This document shows, piece after piece, positions 27,653 through 35,835 of a stretch of 64,000 bases of DNA (positions are counted from its first letter, which is position 1; each line of letters opens with the position of its first letter). The position numbers and the translations under genes were made by a program. The notes under the pieces were generated by a model. The model had not been told where the DNA came from. It saw only the letters and a program-made list of their open reading frames with translations, and did no database searches. The DNA comes from Amorphus coralli DSM 19760 (GTDB lineage: Bacteria > Pseudomonadota > Alphaproteobacteria > Rhizobiales > Amorphaceae), in assembly GCF_000374525.1 (NCBI RefSeq), contig NZ_KB894574.1, positions 372,001 to 436,000 on the forward strand. The letters run 5' to 3'.

Positions 27653-29038
27653 ATGACCTACCGAATGTCAGCCGGGCGCCAGACCTATGTCTTCGCCGAC
27701 ATGAAGGAGGTGATGGCCAAGGCCACCCCGATGCGCTCCGGCGACATGCTGGCCGGCATTGCCGCCACCTCTGCGGAGGAGGGCGTGGCCGCCCGCATGT
27801 GCCTTGCCGATCTGCCCCTGAAGACCTTTCTCGACGAAGCCCTGGTGCCCTACGAGACGGACGAGGTTACCCGGCTCATCATCGACAGCCACGACGCAGA
27901 CGCCTTCGAACCCGTGGCGTCGCTGACCGTCGGCGCCTTCCGTGACCATCTCCTGTCGGAGGCGGCCGACGCGGCCGCGCTGGCCCGTCTCGCGCCGGGC
28001 CTGACACCGGAAATGGTGGCCGCCGTCTGCAAGCTCATGCGCAACCAGGACCTCGTTGCGGTGGCCCGCAAGTGCCGCAAAGTGACTGCCTTCCGAAACA
28101 CGATCGGGCTGGAGGGTCGGATGGCCGTGCGGCTGCAGCCCAATCATCCAACCGATGATCCAGCCGGCATCGCGGCCTCGGTGGTCGACGGGCTGATGTA
28201 CGGATGCGGCGACGCCGTCATCGGCATCAACCCGGCTTCCGATTCCACCGAAACCATGGCCGCTCTCGCGCGGCTTCTCGACGACATCATTGTCCGCTTC
28301 GACATCCCCACCCAGTCGTGCGTGCTCACCCATGTCACCACCTCCATCGAACTCGTGGAGCAGGGCGCGCCGGTGGATCTCGTCTTCCAGTCCATCGCCG
28401 GGACGGAGGCCGCAAACCGCTCCTTCGGCATCGATCTGGCCCTGCTGGCCGAAGGCCGGGATGCCGCGCTGTCGCTCAGGCGCGGCAGCGTCGGGTCAAA
28501 CGTCATGTATTTCGAGACCGGGCAGGGATCGGCACTCTCCGCCGAGGCTCATCACGGCGTCGATCAGCAGACCCTGGAGGCGCGCGCCTACGGCGTCGCC
28601 CGGGCCTACGATCCGCTGCTGGTCAACACCGTCGTCGGCTTCATCGGTCCGGAATATCTCTATGACGGCAAGCAGATCATCCGCGCCGGGCTGGAAGACC
28701 ATTTCTGCGGCAAGCTGCTCGGCCTGCCGATCGGCTGCGACGTCTGCTACACCAATCACGCCGAGGCGGACCAGGACGACATGGACACGCTTCTCACCAT
28801 GCTCGCCGTTGCCGGCGTGACCTTCGTCATGGGAGTGCCGGGTGCCGACGACGTCATGCTGAACTACCAGTCGACCTCCTTTCACGACCAGCTCTACGTC
28901 CGCGAGGTGCTGGGGCTGAAGCGTGCGCCGGAGTTCGAGGCCTGGCTCACGGAGACCGGCATCACCGACGATGCCGGCCGTCTGCTGTCCACCGCCGACC
29001 TGCCGCTCTTGCAGGCGCCGATGGCGCTCGCCGGATGA
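27653..29038 (+). CDS. eutB: Ethanolamine ammonia-lyase heavy chain
   Basis: 461 residues, the family's usual length. With EutC it forms the adenosylcobalamin enzyme that splits ethanolamine to acetaldehyde and ammonia. The sequence aligns over the whole TIM barrel: GRMAVRLQPNHPTDDP, GDAVIGINPASDS, GQGSALSAEAHHG, CDVCYTNHAEADQDD and the closing MGVPGADDVMLNYQSTSFHD. A TTAGGAG site precedes the ATG. No microcompartment shell genes, EutA reactivase or transporter lie nearby, so this is a free cytosolic version. Confidence 0.97.
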   Translation: MTYRMSAGRQTYVFADMKEVMAKATPMRSGDMLAGIAATSAEEGVAARMCLADLPLKTFLDEALVPYETDEVTRLIIDSHDADAFEPVASLTVGAFRDHLLSEAADAAALARLAPGLTPEMVAAVCKLMRNQDLVAVARKCRKVTAFRNTIGLEGRMAVRLQPNHPTDDPAGIAASVVDGLMYGCGDAVIGINPASDSTETMAALARLLDDIIVRFDIPTQSCVLTHVTTSIELVEQGAPVDLVFQSIAGTEAANRSFGIDLALLAEGRDAALSLRRGSVGSNVMYFETGQGSALSAEAHHGVDQQTLEARAYGVARAYDPLLVNTVVGFIGPEYLYDGKQIIRAGLEDHFCGKLLGLPIGCDVCYTNHAEADQDDMDTLLTMLAVAGVTFVMGVPGADDVMLNYQSTSFHDQLYVREVLGLKRAPEFEAWLTETGITDDAGRLLSTADLPLLQAPMALAG

Positions 29039-29841
29039 GCGGCGACCTCACCGACCGCTGGCGCCGGCTGGCCTCCCTGACGCCGGCCCGTATCGCGCTC
29101 GGTCGCTCGGGCGCAGGGTTGCCAACGGATGAGGTGCTCAGGTTCTCTCTCGCGCATGCCCAGGCCCGCGACGCCGTCCACACCCGCTTCGACGCGGAGA
29201 TGCTGGCGCGCACCCTGGCGGACGGCCTGCCCCGCGACGCACCGAGGCCGCTCCGCGTTGCAAGCCAGGCCGTCGACCGAGCCCTCTATCTCCGCCGACC
29301 GGACCTCGGTCGCCGTCTCGATGCAGATGGCGCACGGATCCTGAACGAAGCGGCCACCGGGACATCGTGCGACCTCGCCATCGTCGTCGGCGACGGCCTT
29401 TCCTCCACCGCCGTCAGCGAGAATGCCGCACCGCTTCTCGCCGCGCTGCGCCCGCATCTCGACCGGCTGGACCTTACTGTCGCGCCGCTTGTGATCGCGA
29501 CGGGCGCCCGGGTGGCGCTGGGCGACGCCATCGGCGAACAGTTGGGCGCCCGCATGGTGCTGGTGCTGATCGGCGAGCGCCCGGGCCTCTCCTCGCCCGA
29601 CAGCCTGGGCGCCTACCTCACCTTCGCACCCAAGCCCGGCCGCAGCGACGCGGAGCGCAACTGCGTCTCCAACATTCGACCCGGCGGTCTTTCCGCCGAT
29701 GCCGCAGCATTCCGGATCGCATGGCTGATCGAAGCCGGTTTCCGGGTCGGCCTGACCGGCGTCGGCCTGAAGGATCACAGCGGGTCAGCGCTGACGGCCA
29801 CCGCTACCCCGCCCCTGCCGGGCACCAGTCAAACCGCCTGA
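29035..29841 (+). CDS. eutC: Ethanolamine ammonia-lyase light chain
   Basis: 268 residues. The small subunit completes the cobalamin-binding site. Conserved features include LTPARIALGRSGAGLPT near the N-terminus, FSLAHAQARDAVH and, near the C-terminus, the GRSDAERNCVSNIRPGGL segment. Its ATG overlaps the eutB stop (ATGA), so the two chains are translationally coupled. About 185 bases with no recognisable site separate it from the next gene. Confidence 0.97.
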   Translation: MSGDLTDRWRRLASLTPARIALGRSGAGLPTDEVLRFSLAHAQARDAVHTRFDAEMLARTLADGLPRDAPRPLRVASQAVDRALYLRRPDLGRRLDADGARILNEAATGTSCDLAIVVGDGLSSTAVSENAAPLLAALRPHLDRLDLTVAPLVIATGARVALGDAIGEQLGARMVLVLIGERPGLSSPDSLGAYLTFAPKPGRSDAERNCVSNIRPGGLSADAAAFRIAWLIEAGFRVGLTGVGLKDHSGSALTATATPPLPGTSQTA

Positions 29842-30026
29842 AACCGTCAGGCGTGGGACGCGCCCGGCCCGCCCGCGCGCCTGCTGCCGCGCCCCCGCTT
29901 GCGCCGCGTGCCGGTTCGCGCCACGCTGTGCGCCGGAAAACACCGATCCGTTCGCGCGCGGAGAAGACCGGCTCCGAGGCCGGCGGCGCGCTTGGAACCG
30001 GATCGGTCTGGGGAATGCGCGTCCGC

Positions 30027-32282
30027 ATGGCAAACAAGACAAAGCCGAACTCTGCCGGCCGGCCGAGCATCGTGACGATCCTGGTGGGCAGCCTGGTCCT
30101 GTTCCTGCTCCCGACAATCGCCATCGTCGCGGCCTTCATCTACGAAATCCAGCGGTCCGAGACCAACCAGACGCTGCAATATCTGGAGACCGAGGCGCGC
30201 TCGCTCTCCAACGGCATCTCCAACGAGATCAACGAGGCACAACTGTTCATGCGCCTCGCCCGGCGGGCCCTCACCCCGCTGATCGAACGGGGAGACCGCA
30301 CGGGGTGCGAGGCCGTGGCGGCGGAACTGGAGGACGGTGAAGGCACGCTGAAGCGCTTCTACGTGACGGATTCCAGCGGCACGGTCGTGTGCACGGCGGA
30401 TACGGCGCTGTCGGGCGAAAGCATCGCGTCCACCAGCGCCTTCGAGGCGCTTCGCCTTGGCGGCCGGCTGTTCATGGGCGCTCCGACGCTCGGCCCCAAC
30501 AACCGGCCCACCGCACCGCTGGCGCTGAGCTGGCGCGCGCCTGACGACAGCTTCGCCGGCGTGGTCGGCGCGGAGATCGACCTGGCCGTGGTGCTGGCCA
30601 AGGTCCGGTCCGGCTACGCGCTGCCCGAGAGCGTCGTGATGATGACCGATTCCACCGGGGTGATCCTGGCACAGATCCCGGATCCCGGTGGCAGCATCGG
30701 CAGCCAGGCGAAGACCGGGCCCGGCGCACCGTTCGTGGACGGCATCGAGCGCGACTGGTCGCAGCAGCAGATCCCGCTCGGCGGCGACCTCCTGACCCTG
30801 TCCGTCGGCGTGCCACGCTCCATCCTGGAGGCCCGCACGGCGCAGGTCGCGTGGTGGATCATCGCAAGCCTCGCCGCGATCCTCGTCGTCGCGGTCATTC
30901 TCGGACTGTGGCTATCGTCCTATTTCGTGCGGCGGCCCGTGCGCGCCCTGGTCGGCGCGGCCGACAAGCTCGGCTCCGGCGACCGCAGCGCCCGGGCCGG
31001 GTCGGTGGGCGGCGCCCGCGAACTCGCCACCCTCGGCGGCGCGTTCGACCACATGGCCGCGAACCTCGATGCCCGCGAAGAGGAGAACGAGCGCTATCGC
31101 GGCGCGCTGGAGGAAGCCCGAGACGACCTCGAAGCCCGCGTCAAGGAGCGGACCCAGGAACTCGCCCTCATGACCCGCAAGGCGGAGGATCGGGCCGACA
31201 CGGTGGAGCGCCGCTTCGACCAGGAGATCCGGCTGCGCGAGATCGTGACCCTCATCCAGGCCAGCAAGGACCTGGAGGAAAGCGCGGAGATCCTGCGCGC
31301 GCGCATGCAGGACCTGTTCCCCGGGACACGCGGTTCATTGGCCCTTTTCGCCGAGACCCGCAGCGAGCTGGAGACGGTGGCGCGCTGGGGCGAACAGGAC
31401 GCCTTCGCGGAGACCTTCACCCCCGATGCCTGTTGGGCGCTGCGCCTGGGCTCCGCGCACCGCTCCGGCCGCCACGGCGTCGGCAATCCGCGCTGCCGGC
31501 ACATCGAGGATCCGGAGCTCGATGTGATCTGCGCCCCGATCCTGGTGCAGGGCGAGGCGCGCGGCGTCATCTCCGTCGACCTGTCGAAGATGACCGAGGA
31601 GATGATCGGCCGCGACGGCGAACGCGCGATGTCCACCCTCGAGACCGCCGCGGCCTCCATCGGCATCGCGCTCTACAATGTCCGCCTGCGCGGCGCGCTG
31701 CGCGCCATCACCATTCGCGACACCCTCACAGGGCTTCACAACAAGCGCTTCGCCGACGACGTGGTCGCCAAGGAAATGGCCCGATCCCGGCGCAGCCACC
31801 AGCCGGTGACGCTGGTGCGCATCGACATCGACCGGTTCAAGGCGATCAATGACGAATTCGGCTTCGAGGCCGGCGATGCCGTGCTGCGCGAGATGGCCGG
31901 CCTGATCGAGCACTTCTTCCGCTACGAGGACGTGTGCAGCCGCTATGGCGGTCAGGACTTCCTGATCGTGATGGTGGGGGCGACCAAGATCGACGCGATC
32001 CGGCGCTGCAACACGCTGCGCGGACGCCTGAACGACCACAACTACTTCTATCGCGGGATGGCCCTGCCGCGGATCACGGTCTCCATCGGCATCGCCACCT
32101 TCCCCGACGACGGGTCGAGCGAGGACGCGATCGTGGCGGCCGCCGAGGCGGCCCTGTCGACCGCCAAGCACGACGGCCGCGACCGTGTCGCCGCGGCACC
32201 CGGTGCCGCGCCTCCCGAACAGCCGGCGCCGTTCTCCACCGAGACCGAGGCTACAGACAGCCCGAAAAGTGACGGCGCATGA
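30027..32282 (+). CDS. Membrane sensor with HAMP, GAF and degenerate GGDEF domain
   Basis: About 751 residues from the ATG at 30027 (30015 is possible); the frame stays open far upstream across eutC, but that part is not real. Two membrane helices (15-40 and 274-300) enclose a periplasmic sensor of about 230 residues. HAMP (300-355), a coiled coil (350-395), GAF (395-545) and GGDEF (565-735) follow. The GGDEF signature is RYGGQDF: the catalytic acidic third residue is Gln and the fourth is Asp. Diguanylate cyclase activity is therefore doubtful; it may bind GTP or act as a receptor. Its 3' end overlaps the convergent endoglucanase gene by 32 bases. Confidence 0.87.
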   Translation: MANKTKPNSAGRPSIVTILVGSLVLFLLPTIAIVAAFIYEIQRSETNQTLQYLETEARSLSNGISNEINEAQLFMRLARRALTPLIERGDRTGCEAVAAELEDGEGTLKRFYVTDSSGTVVCTADTALSGESIASTSAFEALRLGGRLFMGAPTLGPNNRPTAPLALSWRAPDDSFAGVVGAEIDLAVVLAKVRSGYALPESVVMMTDSTGVILAQIPDPGGSIGSQAKTGPGAPFVDGIERDWSQQQIPLGGDLLTLSVGVPRSILEARTAQVAWWIIASLAAILVVAVILGLWLSSYFVRRPVRALVGAADKLGSGDRSARAGSVGGARELATLGGAFDHMAANLDAREEENERYRGALEEARDDLEARVKERTQELALMTRKAEDRADTVERRFDQEIRLREIVTLIQASKDLEESAEILRARMQDLFPGTRGSLALFAETRSELETVARWGEQDAFAETFTPDACWALRLGSAHRSGRHGVGNPRCRHIEDPELDVICAPILVQGEARGVISVDLSKMTEEMIGRDGERAMSTLETAAASIGIALYNVRLRGALRAITIRDTLTGLHNKRFADDVVAKEMARSRRSHQPVTLVRIDIDRFKAINDEFGFEAGDAVLREMAGLIEHFFRYEDVCSRYGGQDFLIVMVGATKIDAIRRCNTLRGRLNDHNYFYRGMALPRITVSIGIATFPDDGSSEDAIVAAAEAALSTAKHDGRDRVAAAPGAAPPEQPAPFSTETEATDSPKSDGA

Positions 32283-33330
32283 CCGACAGCGTCATCAGGT
32301 GGAGCGTCGAGGCGAAATAGGTCGTTGTCCGGAACCGGGCGAGTTCGGGCTCGACCCGCGTGCCGTGCAGCGCGCACGCCACCAGCGCCGCGATCGCCTT
32401 GTAACCGGGCTCCACCATGGGGCCGAGAACTGCACCGGTGCGCACGTTGATGACCGCCGGACCCCGCGCACCCGGTCCGTTCCAGGCCTGGTCGAACGGG
32501 ATCAGCTGCTGGCGCGGAACCACGCCGGAAAACACCAGATAGAGCGGGATGCGCACCGCGTCGTAGCTGGATAGCGGCGGGAAGCCGCGCGCCGGCTTCG
32601 GCCGCTCGGGATCGGCGATGGACGTCCAGTTGGAGGGGAGCACGTAGCGGCCGGAGGCCGACGCAGCCGTCAGCCCGAGGCCGGATTCCACCAGGCTGCG
32701 CCACAAGCCGTCGGGCAGGACCAGGTTGAAATAGGGAAAGGCCGGGTAGATCCAGTAGGACAGGTTGATGACCGGGCCGTCCGACTGCTCCTCGGCGCTG
32801 AAGCCTTTGATGCCGGGCTTGAGCACCGTCACCTGGCGCCGCCTGTAGATCAGGTTGCGCGCCACCTCCTCGATGATCCGGACGGATTCGTCGACATAGG
32901 CCGGCTCCTCCCACTTGAGACCGGCCAGAAGCAGCGCCCAGGCGATGAAGATGTCGCCATCGGAAGCGTCGTTGCGGTCCTCGATCGCCGGAACGGTGAA
33001 CGGATTCCACTTCCAATAGAAGAGCGGCGCGGTCGGCATCCGCATCTCGGTGCGGGTGAACGTCCAGATCTGCTCGAAATCGGCGCGTGCGTCCGCTTCC
33101 ACGGCAAGGAACATGGCATAGCCCTGCCCTTCGCTGTGCGAGATCATCCCGTTTTCGAAATCGACCACCCGACCGGACGGCTTGATGAAGGCGGCCCTGT
33201 AGGAGGCCCACTCGTCCGGGTAGACGGCGTTCGCCCGCAGCGCCTCGATATCGAGCTGGGCCGCGGCCCGCGGCGCCAACGCCAGGACGCTGAGCACGCA
33301 GCCCACGAACGCAAGCAGCCCAAGCCGCAT
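32251..33330 (-). CDS. Secreted glycoside hydrolase family 8 endoglucanase (BcsZ-like)
   Basis: About 359 residues from the ATG at 33330 (GGAAG upstream); an upstream ATG at 33378 would put 16 non-signal residues first. The signal peptide (MRLGLLAFVGCVLSVLALAPRAAA) is cut after AAA. GH8 catalytic features are intact: the general acid Glu in SEGQGYAM and the Asp in ASDGDIFIAWALLLAG. The family trims beta-1,4-glucan, as BcsZ does during cellulose export. No bcsA or bcsB gene is adjacent; the neighbour is the convergent GGDEF-type sensor. The protein ends SGCL. Confidence 0.9.
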   Translation of the reverse strand: MRLGLLAFVGCVLSVLALAPRAAAQLDIEALRANAVYPDEWASYRAAFIKPSGRVVDFENGMISHSEGQGYAMFLAVEADARADFEQIWTFTRTEMRMPTAPLFYWKWNPFTVPAIEDRNDASDGDIFIAWALLLAGLKWEEPAYVDESVRIIEEVARNLIYRRRQVTVLKPGIKGFSAEEQSDGPVINLSYWIYPAFPYFNLVLPDGLWRSLVESGLGLTAASASGRYVLPSNWTSIADPERPKPARGFPPLSSYDAVRIPLYLVFSGVVPRQQLIPFDQAWNGPGARGPAVINVRTGAVLGPMVEPGYKAIAALVACALHGTRVEPELARFRTTTYFASTLHLMTLSVMRRHFSGCL

Positions 33331-33472
33331 CCCAACACACTTCCGCACGCAGCCGTATCCTTTCGATACAGCCACCATGGTGGACGATGTGGCGGATGGT
33401 GAACAGGCCCCGCCGGCCGTTCCGGCCGGAAACAGCCTGGAGGGTGGGACCGATTGGCGCGTGCCGGCCCGC

Positions 33473-34027
33473 TCAGGCGACGGAGCGGCCCTTGGACTGG
33501 ACGTTGGTTATGATCGGCTGGGCGACCGTGTCAGGCCCGTATTCCGCCACGGACTCGACTGAAAGCAGTTCGCCCAGGCGGGTACGTGCGCGGTTGACGC
33601 GGCTCTTGACGGTGCCGACGGCACATTCGCAGATCTGCGCCGCTTCTTCGTAGGAGAAGCCAGACGCCCCGATCAGGACCAGGGCCTCCTTCTGGTCCGG
33701 CGGCAGTTCCTCCAGCGCCCGGCGGAAATCGTCGAGATCCATGTGGCCGAACTGCTCTGGATGGCTGGACAGCTTCGCCGCCATGGCCCCGTCGGCATCT
33801 TCGACCTCGCGCCGCTTCTTGCGGAATTCCGAATAGAAGGCGTTGCGGAGGATCGTGAACAGCCAGGCGCGCATATTGGTGCCGGGCTGAAACCGCTCCA
33901 GCGAGGTCCACGCCTTCATCAGCGCTTCCTGAACGAGATCGTCCGCCTGGTCGGCGTTGCCGGTGAGCGACAGGGCGAAGGCGCGCAGGTTCGGAATATG
34001 CTGCAGCAGTTCCTGGCGCGGGTTCAT
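33473..34027 (-). CDS. ecfG: General stress response ECF sigma factor EcfG
   Basis: 184 residues. EcfG-type sigma factors direct RNA polymerase to GGAAC/CGTT promoters in the alphaproteobacterial general stress response. Region 2 is clear (LTGNADQADDLVQEALMKAW, NMRAWLFTILRNAFYSEFRKKRR) and region 4 carries ELPPDQKEALVLIGASGFSYEEAA with the helix-turn-helix ending TVKSRVNRAR. Its ATG overlaps the nepR stop (ATGA), tying it to its anti-sigma factor. A short tail after residue 160 is typical of EcfG rather than of other ECF groups. Confidence 0.95.
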   Translation of the reverse strand: MNPRQELLQHIPNLRAFALSLTGNADQADDLVQEALMKAWTSLERFQPGTNMRAWLFTILRNAFYSEFRKKRREVEDADGAMAAKLSSHPEQFGHMDLDDFRRALEELPPDQKEALVLIGASGFSYEEAAQICECAVGTVKSRVNRARTRLGELLSVESVAEYGPDTVAQPIITNVQSKGRSVA

Positions 34028-34215
34028 GACTTGTTGCCCTCGCGCGGCTTCTGCTCACGCTGGGACGACATTTCGTCGAGCTGTTCCAAAAGCGAAACCA
34101 GCCGATCGGGGACCGGCTCGCTTAGATACGAATCGTACATCGCCTTCAGCTTTCGGCCGATCTGCGCCTGCAGCTGCGGCTCAAGGCTCGGTCCGTCTTC
34201 CGCAGACTCCGTCAT
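34024..34215 (-). CDS. nepR: Anti-sigma factor NepR
   Basis: 63 residues from the ATG at 34215; a GTG at 34242 with an AAGGA site upstream would give 72. NepR sequesters EcfG until phosphorylated PhyR titrates it away. The two-helix core is recognisable as QIGRKLKAMYDSYLSEPVPDR followed by LVSLLEQLDEM. It is the first gene of nepR-ecfG, divergent from phyR, and has its own EcfG-type promoter, giving positive feedback through both arms. Confidence 0.93.
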   Translation of the reverse strand: MTESAEDGPSLEPQLQAQIGRKLKAMYDSYLSEPVPDRLVSLLEQLDEMSSQREQKPREGNKS

Positions 34216-34314
34216 TCGCTTCGACGGTGCGTCATCCGCCACGTGCTTTTCATCCTTTTTTCTCAACACCTTCTGCTCCACCCTCCAGCCTTGCGCCGCC
34301 CGACGACCCACACC

Positions 34315-34339
34315 AACGCACCCGCGGACCATCGGTTCC
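34315..34339 (-). promoter_or_regulatory. EcfG promoter of nepR-ecfG
   Basis: On the minus strand GGAAC (34339-34335), 16 bases, then CGTT (34318-34315): an exact match to the EcfG consensus, about 100 bases before the nepR ATG (about 70 before the alternative GTG). Confidence 0.88.
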
Positions 34340-34368
34340 CCGACATTCAACTTTTTTCTCGTCGCAGG

Positions 34369-34393
34369 GGAACCAACGGTATGGATCCGCGTT
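34369..34393 (+). promoter_or_regulatory. EcfG promoter of phyR
   Basis: GGAAC (34369-34373), 16 bases, CGTT (34390-34393): an exact EcfG match ending 58 bases before the phyR ATG. Its minus-35 element lies only 29 bases from that of the divergent nepR promoter. Confidence 0.88.
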
Positions 34394-34451
34394 GAGGACG
34401 AGTTGTACGCTTGGGCCTGTGTCGCTCACAGACCTTGAAGGGGGTTTGTCT

Positions 34452-35252
34452 ATGTCGATTGCAATGGCGATTGCGCCGCATCTTCCCTACCTGCGCCGTT
34501 TCGCCCGCGCGCTGACCGGCAGCCAGGCTGGCGGCGATGCCTACGTTGCCGCGTGTCTGGAAGCCATCATTGCCGAACCGAGCCTGTTCGACGAGGAGCT
34601 GGAACCGCGCGTCGCGATCTACCGGGTTCTTCTGGGCATCTGGGATTCCATCGACATCAATCGACGGGTCGACACCTCGGAGCTTCCGCACGAGCGCAAT
34701 CTCGACGCGATGACGCCGCGGGCGCGGCAGGCGTTCCTGCTGACCACGGTCGAGGGCTTCTCCGCGGCTCAGACTGCGACAATCCTCAGCACCGACGAGA
34801 GCGGCGTTTCCGACCTTCTCGACGAGGCTGGCCGCGAGATCGCTTCCCAGGTTGCCACCTCGGTGATGATCATCGAGGACGAACCGCTGATCGCCATGGA
34901 CATCGAGGTTCTGGTGGAAGGCCTCGGCCACGAGGTCGCCGGCATCGCCCGGACCCATACCGAGGCCGCCGCCCTCGCCCGCCGCACCAATCCCGGCATG
35001 ATCCTCGCCGATATCCAGCTTGCCGACGGAAGTTCGGGCCTGGAGGCGGTGAACGAGCTGCTCCAGGAAATCGACGTACCGGTCATCTTCATCACTGCCT
35101 ATCCGGAGCGCCTCCTGACCGGCGAACGCCCCGAGCCGGCCTTCCTGGTGACCAAGCCGTTCGAGCCGGAAGTGGTGAAGGCTGTCATAAGTCAGGCGCT
35201 GTTCTTCGATACGCGCGCCGGCAAGTCGAGCAAGGTGGCCGCCGCCGGCTGA
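34452..35252 (+). CDS. phyR: Anti-anti-sigma response regulator PhyR
   Basis: 266 residues. PhyR has a sigma-like N-terminal domain (residues 1-135, PHLPYLRRFARALTGSQAGGD) that mimics EcfG. Its C-terminal receiver domain has VMIIEDEPLIAMD, the phospho-Asp in MILADIQLADGSSG and the VTKPF Lys. On phosphorylation the sigma-like part binds NepR and frees EcfG. The ATG has a GGGGG-type site upstream. No PhyK-type kinase is present in the window, so the activating kinase is elsewhere. Confidence 0.96.
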   Translation: MSIAMAIAPHLPYLRRFARALTGSQAGGDAYVAACLEAIIAEPSLFDEELEPRVAIYRVLLGIWDSIDINRRVDTSELPHERNLDAMTPRARQAFLLTTVEGFSAAQTATILSTDESGVSDLLDEAGREIASQVATSVMIIEDEPLIAMDIEVLVEGLGHEVAGIARTHTEAAALARRTNPGMILADIQLADGSSGLEAVNELLQEIDVPVIFITAYPERLLTGERPEPAFLVTKPFEPEVVKAVISQALFFDTRAGKSSKVAAAG

Positions 35253-35287
35253 CGGCGCTTTGCCGACCCATCGCCAGACCGTTCAAG

Positions 35288-35316
35288 CTGCGCCCCCAGG
35301 GGCGCAGTTTTCGTTT
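35288..35316 (+). terminator. Intrinsic terminator after phyR
   Basis: CTGCGCCC (35288-35295) pairs with GGGCGCAG (35300-35307) over a 4-base loop, followed by TTTTCGTTT. It lies 35 bases after phyR and before the convergent YrhK-like gene. Confidence 0.82.
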
Positions 35317-35338
35317 GAGCCGATCGCAACCACGCCGG

Positions 35339-35686
35339 TCACGCCGACGCAACCGGGCCCGCGGTCCGCGAGCCGGTATGGATGGTGTCCTCCGCGCCCG
35401 GCTTGTTGGCCGGGTCGTCCTCAGGCATCGGCAGCCGCGCCAGCTCCAGTTCCCGACTGATACGCGCCATCGGTCGCAGCACGAAAAACACGCTTCCGAC
35501 CACGAACAACCAGATCGCCGCCGTTTCGGTCGCTTTCCAGAAGAAAAGGATCGAGCCCACGAGAAAGGTGGCGCCGGCGATCAGATCGATCGTGGTGTAG
35601 GCAATCTCGTATCGGCGGTAGACCGCGCGATGAGCCGCGCTCGCGGCAAAGCTGGCCGCGTTGAAATAGGACCGGCTGTCGGCCAT
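35339..35686 (-). CDS. YrhK-like small membrane protein
   Basis: 115 residues from the ATG at 35686, which has a clear AGGAG site; an open frame to 35800 lacks one. Two membrane helices (about residues 34-52 and 56-74) follow a soluble start, and the region RSYFNAASFAASAAHRAVYRRYEIAY through FVLRPMAR matches my recollection of the YrhK domain, whose biochemical role is unknown. It sits in the general stress island. A near-match to an EcfG promoter, GGAAC-N17-CGTC, lies about 40-65 bases upstream. Confidence 0.65.
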   Translation of the reverse strand: MADSRSYFNAASFAASAAHRAVYRRYEIAYTTIDLIAGATFLVGSILFFWKATETAAIWLFVVGSVFFVLRPMARISRELELARLPMPEDDPANKPGAEDTIHTGSRTAGPVASA

Positions 35687-35724
35687 CGGCAAAATCTCCT
35701 TGCATCCGGACACTGTCGAAACGA

Positions 35725-35750
35725 GACGCACCGAGCGGGTCGCGGGTTCC
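35725..35750 (-). promoter_or_regulatory. Possible EcfG promoter of the YrhK-like gene (one mismatch)
   Basis: On the minus strand GGAAC (35750-35746), 17 bases, then CGTC (35728-35725). The last base deviates from the CGTT consensus, so this is weaker than the other EcfG sites in this region. Confidence 0.4.
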
Positions 35751-35766
35751 CGGCTGTCCGTGCCCG

Positions 35767-35791
35767 GGAACATCAATTGCCGGGCATCGTT
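35767..35791 (+). promoter_or_regulatory. EcfG promoter of the AI-2E family transporter gene
   Basis: GGAAC (35767-35771), 16 bases, CGTT (35788-35791): an exact EcfG match ending 44 bases before the ATG at 35836. Confidence 0.85.
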
Positions 35792-35835
35792 GCTGATCAT
35801 CGATTGACCGAACCGGAAGACAGGCGGAGCCCCCG

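Noticed and set aside
29367-30026. Upstream extension of the GGDEF protein's frame across eutC
   Set aside because: It would overlap the well-supported eutC gene in another frame and is Arg/Pro-rich without similarity; the first membrane helix lies just after the chosen ATG.
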